Shown: positions 11,873-23,514 of the stretch, piece after piece | How the letters are laid out: the number at the start of each line of letters is the position of its first letter | Position numbering within the stretch: the stretch's first letter is position 1 | The notes under the pieces: model-generated | Database searches by the model: none | Seen by the model: the letters and a program-made list of their open reading frames with translations, nothing else | What the model was told of the DNA's origin: nothing | Position numbers and translations under genes: made by a program | NCBI GenBank assembly: GCA_028583415.1 | Contig: CM053269.1 | Coordinates: 36,646,254 to 36,710,253 of the forward strand | Reading direction: 5' to 3' | Origin: Protea cynaroides | Taxonomy: Eukaryota; Streptophyta; Magnoliopsida; Proteales; Proteaceae | Length of the DNA stretch: 64,000 bases

Positions 11873-12453
11873 CCTAGTTTGGAAATTTTTTTATTGATGT
11901 TCACTGTCATTGGAAATAATGGGTCTATGGGTCTGTGATCCAGGTTTACATATGATGTTGAATAGTTGGGTTCGTTTTGGTCTAGTACAGAATAGGAATG
12001 GAAATATCACATACGAGCAATAAAATTGATCTTTTAGAAAAGATCCAGGTTTACATCCAAAACACTTCTTCATTCTCCTCCTCCTTCCTCCTTCGATTCA
12101 TTGCCATGTAAACCTGGATCTTTGCTGAAATATCAATTTTATTGCTCGTATGTGATATTCCATTGCTATTATGTGCTTATAACTAAAACGAATCCAACTA
12201 CTCAACATCATATATAAACCTGGATCTCATTCTCCTCCTCCTTCCTCCTTCAATTCATTGCCATGTAAACCTGGATCTTTGCTAAAATATCAATTTTATT
12301 GGCTCGTATGTGATATTCCATTGCTATTATGTGCTTATAACAAAAACGAATCTAACTACTCAACATCATATGTAAACCTGGATCACAGACCCATAGACCC
12401 ATTATTTCCAATGACATTGAACATCAAAAGAAAATTTTCCAAACTAGGCCAAT
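11873..12453. repeat. Centre of the foldback element: 157-bp tandem duplication and inverted repeat
   Basis: The block GCCATGTAAACCTGGATC ... CTCGTATGTGATATTCC occurs at 12103 and again at 12260, a 157-base tandem duplication. Its reverse complement occupies about 11879-12063 (AATATCACATACGAGCAA; GATCCAGGTTTACAT). These form the hairpin apex of the foldback element. Confidence 0.65.
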
Positions 12454-13354
12454 CTAATGTCACACAAATACTTTATCTTAATCATCTGCAGCAAAAAAAA
12501 ATTAAAGGGGAAGAACACACCAGTCCATAGTAACTGCTAAGTTGATAAAATAAAATTTTACATTGTGACTAACGCTCATATGGAGTGATTAAAAGGGAAG
12601 AACAGGGTAGGCCTGGTAGAGTTTCAAGGGGGATTAGGAGTTCTCATCGCTGAATCAATTTGGAATTTCAATTGATTTCAGAGGAGAAAGAATGAAGAGA
12701 ATTGAAGGAGGAAGAAGGAGAATGAAGAGGGCTTCAGCTGGGAAGGAGAGAATGAATAGAATTTTCACGGCTTGGATTTGTTTCACATATTCGGTTTTTT
12801 GGTTTAAAGCTCAAGAGGTGTTTTGCAATTTTTAAGCTGCTTCTTCTTGTCCCTCCGTATTCTACATTAATTTACTCTTGATCATAGGAGGAAGGCAATG
12901 AATCGAAGAGGAAGAAGGAGGAGAATGAAGAGGGTTTCGTTGGGAAGGAGAAGAGAAGGAAGTGTTTTCATTTTTAAGCTGCTTCTCCTTGTTCCTCCTT
13001 ATTCTACATCAATCTATTTTTGACCGTAGGATGGAAAGTTTTATATGCGGCTAGCATCGACCCCTCATTGCCACCTCTGTAGCAACCTCCTCGCTACAGA
13101 GGAGCCGAATCCGTTTTGAAGAGGGGCTACTGCTTGGATGATGGGAAAAGGTCAGGGCTGCCAGGGGAAATGCTTGAGTTCAAATCAAAGAACAGCCACT
13201 TTGCCCAAAAATGATGAAGGAGAGCAGTCACTTTGCACAAAAACAACGAAGGTTAGGACCGTTTCCGAGACCAGCACTAAGCAATGTCCCTGTCCATGCA
13301 TTGAAGACTTCAACAAAGTGGATCTGAATGACACTAGAAAAGCATTAAAATTGC

Positions 13355-13710
13355 AACACACAACCATATTAGCATCCAATCCAACACATCATTTATTGTG
13401 CCTACAAAAGGAAACAAATCCTTTTCTGTTGATATACGCCTCAAAAAAAATCAATTCATTTCCCATTTTTCCTTTTTGTGTTACATGTCCATGAATGCCC
13501 TTCCAGAGAAATTTTATTCATTCTCCATTCCAATGCACAACCATATTAGCATCCAATCCAACACATCATTTCTTGTGCTTGCAAAAGGAAACAAAATTTT
13601 TTTCTCTTGATGTATGCCCCCCCCCCCCCCCAAAAAAAAAGAAAAAAAAAGCAATTCATTTCCCATTTTTCCTTTTTGGGAATATGTCTATGAAAAAAGA
13701 TTTGGCCCTT
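13355..13710 (+). repeat. Two-copy direct repeat of about 176 bases
   Basis: The string CACAACCATATTAGCATCCA begins at about 13358 and again near 13535. Both copies continue with similar sequence (CAATTCATTTCCCATTTTTCC). The second copy contains a C13-A9 homopolymer junction at 13617-13639. No coding role is apparent. It lies in the putative URB1 intron between the foldback element and exon A. Confidence 0.6.
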
Positions 13711-13999
13711 CCAAAGAAACTTTCTTCATTCCCTCGAATTTTGGAGCACAAGCCAGTAGAGTCAAAAGACAATCACGAACTGCCTAGCATTTTCTGCTGA
13801 CAGAATCATCCTTCTTAACCCCCCTAGCAAACTCTCCAAAAAGCTAGAGCATTAATATTGAAGAATTAAAGTTCCTTTTCTTTGCTTTTCTTTCTTTTTT
13901 TAATGCACTCCACTATAATGTAGGTCTTGACTATAGAAGTTTATGAGCTTGAGAACAACAAAATAAAGAAGTAATGGAAGAGGTATAGTGACTGATTAC

Positions 14000-14158
14000 C
14001 TCTAGAACCATTGTCAACTGTGTCACAAGATGATTTTCTGAATTTCCATGTAACGTCTCAATACTGAATGAGATAACAGATGATAACCATGAAATTAGAC
14101 CACAATATTCAACTAGATAACGAGCCAGCACTTGTGAATTAACAGACTTCTTCACAAT
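14000..14158 (-). CDS. URB1: URB1-like C-terminal-region exon A
   Basis: This exon has 53 codons without a stop, flanked by acceptor TTTTCATTGCAG and donor GTAATC, phase 0 at both ends. It reads IVKKSVNSQVLARYLVEYCG, then SWLSSVISF and TQLTMVLE, matching the conserved YLVEYCGL-WLSS segment of plant URB1. Exon B (7639-7286) follows in the correct order for the C-terminal region. No earlier exon of this copy was recognised upstream (14.2-64 kb). A partial duplicated or translocated block of URB1 is the most economical reading. Confidence 0.7.
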
Positions 14159-14640
14159 CTGCAATGAAAACCGAAACAATGTGTTTACTCTTTTCTTCAC
14201 TGAGAACAGCCTCAAAGAAAATAATGTTGCAGTAACTTTCCTAACATATTCTCATAAGCCTCATTATGTAAAAATAGTTGAATTGATACATCATTTCAAT
14301 GCAAGATCCATAAAACTAGTTGATATATATCCCCATTATAATAAACTTAGTATAATTCAACAACTAATCGTTATCCCAACTTAAGTAACAAAAGCCCACC
14401 TACTTTTCATTTTCTGGCTGTACACACATGTTAGACACAAATATGCATGTCCATACTACCAAACATTTTGCATCTTTTCAATCTAAAAAAAATAGAAAAG
14501 AATGAGCAAAGGATAAACGGGGTAGTGGCATGAAGAGGAAACATGCATAATCTACCCAAGTTCAAGCGATTGCCTACAAGAACAGAAAATTTTGATGGGT
14601 ATAATTTCAAGTATCAGGGTTGTCATGTTAAACACCAACA
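14159..14640. other. Gap between URB1 exon A and the copia gag fragment
   Basis: The sequence is AT-rich with no recognisable gene. The 5' LTR of the copia element that begins near 14.6 kb was not recognised here, so that element is probably 5'-truncated or its LTR has decayed. Confidence 0.3.
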
Positions 14641-14836
14641 TTTTTTTATGTACTGTTACAGGTTCAAAAGACTACTGAAAAGGATTTGTCACTCACCGCT
14701 TATTACTCCACCCTTAATACTCTTTGGCAACAGTTGGACTTTTATCATCCAGTTCCCATGGCTTGTATCAGTAATGCTACCAATTTCAACAAGAATGTGA
14801 GACGGAAAGGGTCTACAATTTTCTTACTGGCCTGAA

Positions 14837-15162
14837 CATAGTTGTCAAGGCGTTGGAGAGGCGCCTGGGCGCCTGGGCGCCTAGGCGTACCCAAGGTGTT
14901 GTAAGGGTACATCTTAATAAAAGGATTTATACAAAAAAAGAGGGGTTAGAGCATCAATTTTTATTATTTTTAATACATATTCATGATTCCATGCATTATA
15001 GTATATATATGTACTTCATACATATAATAAAAATGCTACAAATGACATTAATGTAAAAAAATATAAATAAACAAATAAAACAAAGCGTGATACAATAAGG
15101 TAACCAACCGCCTCAAGATTCAAAAATCGCTTGGACGCCAAGGCGACGACTTGAAAATTATG
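14837..15162. mobile_element. hAT-type MITE, 326 bp, TSD GGCCTGAA
   Basis: The ends are CATAGTTGTCAAGGCG and, from the other strand, CATAATTTTCAAGTCG. Both flanks carry GGCCTGAA (14829-14836 and 15163-15170), an exact 8-bp duplication as expected for hAT elements. It interrupts the copia gag at a Gly-Leu-Asn motif that reads through once the element is ignored. The left subterminal region has three GGCGCCTGG-like repeats. Confidence 0.85.
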
Positions 15163-15486
15163 GGCCTGAATCCGGAGTATGATCAGATCCGTGTTCAGGT
15201 TCTTGGCCGAGATCCGTTTCCTACTTTGCTCCAGGCCTATAATTTAGTTCAGCATGAAGAATGGTGATGCGGGACCCAGGTTGAGAAAACTCTATTGGAT
15301 CCGCTAATGGGCCCACCCAAATAATAAACAACTCAAATAATAATATAATGGCAAATTTGGGAAATAAATAGAACTATGCAATAATTGGAGGAACCAAACA
15401 AGACCTAGGATTAAAGTGAAAACAATATATTCACTTAAGAGACAAATCTATAAAGAAAATTATGAGAGAGATCAAAAAGAAGACAT

Positions 15487-16530
15487 CATAGTTGTTAAGG
15501 CGTCGCTTAGGCGTTCGGGCAGTTTTGTGAAGCCTGGGTGTTAGGGCACCTTGTGTGTGTGAGAAAGGCGGTCGCCTAGGCACTCTGGGCGTTGCCTAGG
15601 GTGCCTTAGATGCCCAACATGTTTAGGCGGCCGCCTTATTTTCAATGTGTCTTTTTTTTTGTTTTCATATTTTTTTCTTGATCTCTGAATTTCTTCGCAA
15701 GATTTATCAGACTAGACAGGAAAAACATTTATTAGACAATACTTATTTATGACTAATATCATTTGAGTAAATGTTTCTTTAATTTTATATTTCATTTATT
15801 TAATATATTATTCATAAATAAGCAAATACCCCCCCAAAAAAAAATTGAATCCAATAAAAATAGTCTAAAATTCAAATTCCAAAAGGATAAAAAGTTAACC
15901 CTCCAGTTCAAGAACAAAAACCGTATTTTTGGGTGCGGAAGCAATTTTCAACTTCCAAATGCTAGGTTTTTTTTCAAATATAAAAATTTCATAAATCTTA
16001 TTATAATAAAGCATCACTAAAAACCAAAAACGCGCCAAAATAATCTCTTGCTTTGAAGCCCAAAAAATAATTTACATTCAGATGACTTTAAACAGCATTA
16101 GCGTACTTCGAACAAGGTTTGACCGAAGGGTAACTCCTTCATTATAACTCGAATTCAAGCAATCTTGGATTTGTTGGAAAGCTGATTATACTAGTTTTGC
16201 AACAAATTCGAGATTGCTTGAATCCAAACTATATTAAAAGAGTTATGCTCCGGTTAAATTTGTTAGAAATACATAAATGTTAGTCATAAATATGTGTTGC
16301 CTACTTAACTCATTATTTGTTGCCTTGTTGGTTTTCTCATGCTAATTAAGTTATGCCTTAAATGTTGATTATTTGTGTAGAATATTGCATATATATAAAT
16401 ATTAATATAGCATTAATATTTTAGAAATTAAAAAAATATACACTGAGAACGCCTTGGCCTACGCCTAGGCACCCAGGCGCCCAGGATGGCCCTGAACGCC
16501 TTGGATCGTTTTGTCGCCTTGACAAACATG
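15487..16530. mobile_element. hAT-type non-autonomous element, 1044 bp, TSD GAAGACAT
   Basis: The ends are CATAGTTGTTAAGGCG and, from the other strand, CATGTTTGTCAAGGCG. Exact 8-bp duplications GAAGACAT lie at 15479-15486 and 16531-16538. The subterminal regions are rich in GGCGCC/CGCCTAGGC motifs shared with the 326-bp MITE at 14837, so the two are one family. The interior is AT-rich and encodes no transposase. Confidence 0.85.
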
Positions 16531-17065
16531 GAAGACATAATAAAAGGCAAGGGGTTATTTGTAACTTCCGAATCAGACTTCAACTTCAAAAGAACAATAG
16601 AAACAAGGGAGGCGATAAACCTGGAACAAAGAAGCTGACCACACCTTATCTCTTTAGATCCAATCAAGCTGAAACTCTAAGGTATGAATCATACTACCTA
16701 TCTCTCTCATACTCAGTTAATACCAAGCCCAATAATCAAGTTTAAAGGGGTCTACAACACCTGAATCAGATCTGGGCAGAGGTCACTGTAGCAGTCCAGT
16801 TGCAGGTTTTTAAACTCCTTAGAAAAGAGATTGTTGGGGAAGGAAATCAAGGGGTTGGCTCGCCCTTATGGATAGAAGGTGTTCCACAAGTTTTAGGGTG
16901 AAAGGAAGCAGATTGAGAGAGTTCTAACAAGAAGTTGTGGGTTGGAGTTACCGCCCAGAATAGGGAAGTTTAGAGAAAGGAGGAAGAAGGAAGAAAGGGG
17001 GATCCAACCCAAGATGTGGAGCCCTGCTCGCAAAGATGGATCAGAGAGAGAGAGAGAGAGAGTCA

Positions 17066-17896
17066 TGGCAAAGGGGTTAAGACATCTCAAATTAACAAGC
17101 CCTCTTTGCTACAGGATCTTAATTCAGTCCAATACAAAATCTGTAGAGAAAAATAATAGAAAAAATTACTTATCTTGAAATCTATCAGTCAGAAACCGAT
17201 GAAACTTGGGTTGAATGGTCTTTAAAACAATTATGAAAAACCCTCCAAAGTTGAAGAAGATCGGAACAAATATGAGGAAGTTATGGGGCCCACAAGTAGG
17301 CTGGACCTGGTAGCGTCTAGCTCTGGACAACTCCACTGTAATTGTGTGATTTGATTTTAATTCAGCCAAAGAAATTGATGAGGCTTCTAGAAATAGTGTC
17401 GCCAACCAAGGGATAGCAGATCTAGATCAAAGAAAACACAGGAATTACAAGGAAAAGAAGAACAAGAGGTTGAGTCTCACAACCAGGTGAGGCTCAACCA
17501 GAAATTAATTGATTTTCAATTTTTTTGGAAAAGCTCTAAGAGCTACCGCCAGCTTCTACTCCCATTATTTATAATAAGAATCCTTACAATTAAAATAGGA
17601 AAGAGAGAAAACTACTAAAACTAAACCTCCTTATAACATAGGAAGGTTTTAATATAATGGAAAGAAAACTTTCTAAATCTGAAAATAGGAAAGTAATACT
17701 TGGTCTCCAAGTAATTGACACCTACTATCAATCTATCCTAAATATTAGGAAACAAACTAAACAATGAAATTAGGAAACTAACTTTTAGGAAAGAAATAAC
17801 AAAAGAGTGAAAAAAATCTTTCAAAAATCTGATGCCGGTACTGTTCACGTGAATAGTGTTGACCATGTGGGCTGGTTGCCTTCTTGGACTGCATCA
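17066..17896 (-). mobile_element. Solo LTR of the TR-GAG-like family, reverse orientation
   Basis: On the minus strand it runs from TGATGCAGTCCAAGAA to CCCCTTTGCCA and shares internal strings with the LTR at 56964-57851. Examples are GTTGAGTCTCAC-type hairpin sequence, AACTTTGGAGG followed by ATAATT, and ATTCAACCCAAGTTTCATC. Both flanks are GA-microsatellite, which hides the target duplication. Confidence 0.6.
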
Positions 17897-19623
17897 AAGA
17901 GAGAGAGAGACAGAGAGGGAGGGGATTGGGGGATTTTCGGCTAACAGCCACTCACGAGACTAAGCTCCAATTTCATTCATAATTTCTTCAACTCTGAAAT
18001 TAAAATCTTATTACATGCTCTATTTAAAAGAAACATTTTCCTAAACTAATTAAATAAGTTTAATAACTAAATAAAATCTCTATGAGATAAAATCCCTACT
18101 ACCCAAAACAGAAATCATAAATAGGGAAACATAAAATTGAAACTTCCTATTCTAAATTAATTCTCTACCAACCCTGTCCAAACCAAAAGATTGATTTAGA
18201 TTGGGCTTGGGTTTGAAGCGGTTCAGGATTGGCTTGGGTAGCCAAATCGGTTCGTGTCAGTCTAGCCATGAGCAAGCTACTGCATCAAATGACATCACAA
18301 AGTGATGATGCCCTCCAATGTTCCTCCTCTCTCAGCCCTTCTCACTACATCTGTGAGCCTGGAACCTTCTAGTGCTAAACCTGGCCCTCCTGCAAAAAGA
18401 ATCAATGACATGTGATTATTGTGGCAAGCCTCGCCACACTCGTGCAGAAGCTTCATGGTCGTCCTAAGGGAGGACATAAGGGGAAACACAGCACTATAAG
18501 CTCCCATGTAAATGTCTCTGAAACCACAAACAATGTTTAGCATCAATCCCAACATCTACAACTACTTTTACATTGAATCAGCTCATGGCTCTTCAGGGTA
18601 TGATGTTTGGAACAGCTCCCTCCCCTTCGGCTCCTTCTACTGCACATACCTCTCATCTAGCCCAATCAAGTAAATTCCATGTCTCCTAGTTCTAATCCCT
18701 CCAGGTTTTTTATTCAGAAGCTGCATATCACATGACTAGTTCCACTGAAGTGTTTCACTACTACCTTCCTTGTTAATGTAAGGACAAAGTTTGTGCCGCA
18801 GATGGATCCTTATCCTCTATTTCTGGAAAACGAACTAGTACTTGTTCTCCTACCATATCCATCTTCTGTTTTACATGTACCTAATCTTTATACTGATCTG
18901 TTTTCTATTTACCGTCTCATTATTAACCTAAATTGTTGCATCTTGTTCTATTCCACTCACTGTTTGTTTTAGGATTTGGTAGACTGGTAATGGGGGCAAA
19001 GATTGGATATGAAAGGATACGTGATGGGCCATACTATATCAAGCTGCATCTCACTGCTATGCCTCCAACAGACTCTGCGCATACTTCTCGGACAGATAGT
19101 ACGCTCCTGCAGTTAGATTGATGGCATTACCAACTCGATCATCACTCACTTCGGAGTTTGAGCTTATTATTCCCTTCTCTAACAAAGCATTGTAATCTTG
19201 ACAAGTTTGTTTGTAATATTTGAGAGTCAGCCAAACATACTCATTCTTCTTATTCTCCCAGTTTGAGTAGAAGTGATGTCCCTTTTTCCATTATTCACTC
19301 TGATGTTCAGAGACACTCCCGCATTGTAGCTAGGAGCAGTTACAAATTGTTATTCCCTTTATCAATAATTTCACTCACCTTACTTGGGTTTACCTTCTCC
19401 GTGCTGAACCCGAGGCCTTTTCTTGTTTCTGCTCCATCCATGCCACGCTCCGGACCCAATTTCAGGCCCAGATTCAGATTCAATGCAGTGATAGTGATAC
19501 TGAATATATTGACAGCTTTTGACAATATCCTGATGAACATGATCATATGTCAAACATCTTATGTTCGCACCCCAGAAGAATGGTATTCCTGAGCAGAAGA
19601 ATTGTCATCTCCTTGATTAATGT

Positions 19624-21916
19624 TGTAAGACCCGTGTCAATTTAACCCGGTTTTACCACCTTGAACCAGGTTTACCCATCATGGTTGAGTCAAATGGACC
19701 AAGGGCATGAAGGAGATCGAGATCCCAGGTAAGAAATCGACCCAAAAACACTTAATTCTAGGGGAGGGTCGCACACCCAGTGAAGCAGGGTCGGAACTCC
19801 CAAAACAGAAAAGTCGGACCCTCGGTTTTTGAGGGGAGGGTCGGACAGCTTAAGACCCTAGGGTCGACGGGATCATCGACCCTCCCATCGACCCTCGATT
19901 TCGCGGCGAAATTAGGAAATTTCTTAATTTTCGATTGGGATTCTTTCCAAATCTCAATGGGATTATTATAGGACATTCCTAGTCTATTTAAGGGACGTTC
20001 CTAAGCCACATTCACTCCTTTCACAACCCTAATTGAATTGAGAGAAAGAGAGAAGAAGGAAAAGAGGAAGAAAGGAGGCTAGGAGGAAGGCTTAGCAAAA
20101 GGGGATTTGCGCAAAGTAATCTTCTCAAGTATGGTACTAATTCCATGAGTTTCTCAGGATAGATATGGTTGAGTGTAGGATTTCGGAGAAACCCAAACCA
20201 TCCATCCATGGTTAGGTTTTCATGGAAAATCATAGGAGGATGCACGAAAACTATTTAGATGGTTTATACATGGTTCTAGACCATGGAATGAGTGTTGGGT
20301 GAATGTAGGAAGCAAGCCATAGGACCCCAAACACGAAGAATGGATTAAAAAGTGGAAATTGGACCAGAGTGCACCGAGGGTCACACCGAGGGTCGATAGA
20401 CCATCCGACCCTAGGTGTTTCGACCATCGACCCTCGGCATTCGGGAAGTTTAGAATGGAGGGAGGGTCGATAGACCCATCGACCCTAGCATCGACCCTCG
20501 CTCGACCTAATTGAGAGTGGTTTTAAATTCCGAATTAATTCTAATTAAATTTTATCGACTTTGTTAGGTTTGCTAGCAATATAATAACATAATAAAGGTG
20601 ATTTTAAAGCTTGGAAAAGTATCTTTTAGCAAGCTAAGGTGAAGAACCTTAACCCCAAACTAAATTGGTTAATAATAAGCTGTTTTTCTTTTCTTGAGTC
20701 CTATGCCATGTTTGATTCTATGCGAATATGTTTGTAATGTGCATACAAAGATGCCATCCAATATTTCTATTACTTGTTCATGCATATTTACTTTATTGTT
20801 TATAACATCATGATGATGATGATGATAGGAATAGGCATGTGCTTGTATGTGTATGGTTGGTGTGCTTGATGCGAGAGAGTACCAGGGGAGGTGTGATGAG
20901 AACGTCAATAAACGTTAACCTTTGGCGGGTCTCGAAGACTTTAGCTCTATCTCTAACTCAAGTCTTGTGCATTGACATCGTCGTATCGCCATTACCTTAG
21001 CGAAACTATTATGTCGTAGAGTATCGGGGGAGGTGGTCTCGGTCCTTGTAGTCTCGACTCTACCGGGGGCCTTAGCTCTATCTCTATGGATGTTCTGAGG
21101 GATGCTGGGGTGAGGCCTTGGATACACTGCTTGGCATTAGGATTGGTTAGTAGCGAGCCCAGTTTGCAAGCCCTCGCTAACAGGGGCTTACGTGTTGGTT
21201 TAGCATTATATAGCAATAAACGTTAACTTTTGTTGTATAATGTTATGGTAGGGTGGATGGGGACGACGATAAACGTTAACCTTCGGGCGGGCTTCCACAC
21301 CCTGTGTAAAGAGGCGGTATCAATAAACGTTAACCTTTGATCATCCAACCTTTCTATTGCACATTGCAAACTATAAACCAAGACCAAAGATATAAATTGA
21401 TTTTTTTTTTTGCATGCATATGTAATGTTGCATTGTTTTGGCTACTCAGTGAGCCGTGTTGTGTGCTCACCCCTCGACGTCGAATATTTTTAGTTGATGA
21501 TGCAGGTTATACAGTCGAAGATTATATGAACGCGTCAACGTATGGAACTGTAGCAGCTATGGACATTGGAGCTGAAGACGATACACATGATCTCTCTTGC
21601 GAGTGCAACTCGTGTGTATTTGATTAGATATTTTTCGTAGGTTTCTTTATTGGATTTATAAGACATGTATTTGGTATTTAAATATTTATGTCTCGATTAA
21701 ACACAAAATAATTTGCTATTATTTATGGATATCATTTTAGTTCTCAGTTCATATTATTTATAAATTTTCCGCTATTGTGTATTACTCTGATTATGATTGT
21801 GGATGCGTGTTAAGTTTGGATAACGCGGGGATAGCCTATTTGAGATCATGGTTGAGCCGTTGTTTATTTAGCGGTTCATCACACCATTCGAGCAAGTGTG
21901 GAATTGGGGTGTGACA
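19624..21916 (+). repeat. 5' LTR of Tekay copy 1
   Basis: The LTR is about 2.3 kb. It holds two clusters of GGGTCG/CGACCC motifs (about 19765-19905 and 20370-20510) and four ATAAACGTTAAC-type motifs (about 20908, 21212, 21270 and 21325). U3/R/U5 borders cannot be set from sequence alone. It ends GGTGTGACA just before the primer-binding site. Confidence 0.9.
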
Positions 21917-21918
21917 AC

Positions 21919-21930
21919 TTGGTATCGAGC
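21919..21930 (+). other. Primer-binding site of Tekay copy 1
   Basis: TTGGTATCGAGC lies two bases after the LTR end. It equals the initiator-Met complement TTGGTATCAGAGC with one base lost, a typical position and target for plant gypsy elements. Confidence 0.75.
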
Positions 21931-22199
21931 TTCCCGGGGCCTTGCCCGCCGAACTAGCATACATTCAACACAATTGTGAACTGAGATAGGATAAATTAAA
22001 AGCTTTAATACAAACACACTGTAAGCACAAGTGATGATTGAAACCGAATTAAAAAGAGAATAATGCATCTATTAAAGGGAAAACCAGTTATATACAATGA
22101 GTAAGAGAACTACAACGTATATACATCGCTAAAGCAGAGTACAGTCCACAACCCGGACAGTTACTCTGTAGTACAAGAAAGGTAAAGTACAATCAGGAA

Positions 22200-23514
22200 A
22201 CTAGAGGCGAAGAAGGAGGCGGTACCTCACGATCTCTGTCGTAGTCCTCAGCATAGACCCTAGTCAACCAGGCCACCTGGTGCGGGTCGTCTGGAGACTA
22301 GCGGTGAGACCGGCTATCCTCCGATCGGTCGCCTGCTGCACATCTAGAAGCTCCCCCATCCGCGGCGTCGATGCGTCTTGAGCAGCCAATAGCTCATCCA
22401 TCCTCGGATCAGATCTGCGCTGAGCATCCCCGATCTCTGCGGCATCTCCATCATGGCTTAAGGTGGAAGTGAAGGATCAGCCGAAAGTGAGAAGGACCAG
22501 CCTCGGTGCGAAGCCGTCGCAGCCAGAAGTACCAACTCCATCCGCTCGTGTGGGTGATGGTGGGGGTATCGCGTCGACATCCATATACATACGATCATCA
22601 TCGTCGACCGGATCTCCCCGAGCCCTAGCGGCGAGCCGCGGCATCAGTCACCTCGACCCGAGTGTGAGGGCGCACCATCGCGTTCCTCTCCTCATCGCTA
22701 ACCTCCGCATCTCGCAGCCCCATCTTGCAACTAGCCTCCCAATCTAGAGGCGACGAAAAGGTCTTCTCCTAGATCTTCTCATCAACCAGATCCACCCCCA
22801 AACGGGTCAGTAGCACTGTAATCATGCGTCCATAGGGTAGATTACCCATGTGACCGGACAATGTGGCACTGATCATCGTCCGCATGATGATGTAAGGAAG
22901 GCAGACCGGTTGTCGAGTGCATATCTTTGTAGATCAAGAACCGAGTCAGCGAGACACCCTCTCGTAGTGCCCACTCTGCGGAATCGGATTATCTTGGATA
23001 ATCTTGCGAAGACTCGTGGAGATGGACGCAAGTAGCATGCTCTCATCTACCATCTATCGGGACGGAGCAACCCGATTTTCGATCTCTGCTCTCATCTCCA
23101 TCTCAACAAACTGTGGCTCTCCCGGCGCACGAGACACCATAGGACCATCGAAGGGAATGCCCAACGGATCGGCCCGGTGCCGATAGTCAAAAGAAATGTG
23201 CACCCCCTTGACGTAGCTAGTGATGCGCAACTCCCGACCACGCTCGACATCATTGTAATCCCCCCACCACCGGAGATTGCAATAGAACTGGCGCACCAAG
23301 TCTGGACATGTGCACGCGTCGTATGTGATAACAGGGAGCCACCCCATGTTGCCAAATGCTCTCTCTACGTTGAACAAGGCTAGATCAGCCAAGTTCACCA
23401 TACGACCCCCTTCCACTTTCTTGCCTGTATTGTAGGCATACTGTGCCTCGGCTTCATTTGAACGGAAATGGAGAGGATCACGCAATCTTGGCACTTTGGT
23501 ATGGGCCATAGTAC
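22200..23514 (-). pseudogene. Decayed antisense gene in the leader of Tekay copy 1 (plant transposon-associated protein family)
   Basis: The longest clean frame is 23509-23054 (151 codons), opposite to gag-pol. It reads AYNTGKKVEGGRMVNLADLA, then ERAFGNMGWLPVITYD, LVRQFYCNLRWW and ITSYVKGVHISFDYRHRADP. The layout (a WLP motif, Phe-Tyr-x-Asn-Leu, then a VKG segment) is that of proteins annotated as 'putative plant transposon protein domain', by memory. Further downstream on the same strand another frame gives MRTMISATLSGHMGNLPYGR, then a C-terminal heptad-like stretch (RMGELLDVQQATDRRIAGL) near 22300. Frameshifts and stops separate these parts, so about 1.3 kb of gene is decayed. A splice-acceptor-like CTTATTTCTGCAG lies just upstream of the ATG, suggesting a spliced 5' leader. 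Antisense extra ORFs are known in TAT-clade elements; the function is unknown. Confidence 0.6.

Larger units (their letters stand above)
8694..13112. mobile_element. Foldback Mutator-like (MULE-type) non-autonomous element with 9-bp TSD
   Basis: The two ends are inverted copies: GGATTTGGCTCCTCTGTAGC at the left and, on the opposite strand at the right, GGATTCGGCTCCTCTGTAGC. Similarity continues inward for hundreds of bases (cluster CTACATCAATCTATTTTTGA and its complement, pyrimidine tract CTCCTCCTTCCTCC, TTAAGCTGCTTCT). Flanks are GCTTTGAAG (8685-8693) and GTTTTGAAG (13113-13121), a 9-bp duplication with one mismatch. Nine-base TSDs with very long TIRs are typical of Mutator-like elements. 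Without the LTR element inserted at 9083-11737 it would be a palindrome of about 1.76 kb. No transposase is encoded. Confidence 0.7.
15265..18287 (-). mobile_element. Probable LTR (solo or decayed) inserted in copia gag, itself containing two later insertions
   Basis: The copia gag reading stops at AATGG (15260-15264) and resumes at AATGA (18288-18292), a near-match 5-bp duplication. The insert begins TGATGCGGG and ends TACTGCATCA, so both ends carry the TG..CA dinucleotides of an LTR. Removing the hAT-type element (15487-16530) and the solo LTR (17066-17896) leaves about 1.15 kb, a reasonable LTR length. The orientation is inferred from TGATGCAG, which in related LTRs here marks the start. 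The identity of this element is uncertain. Confidence 0.4.
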
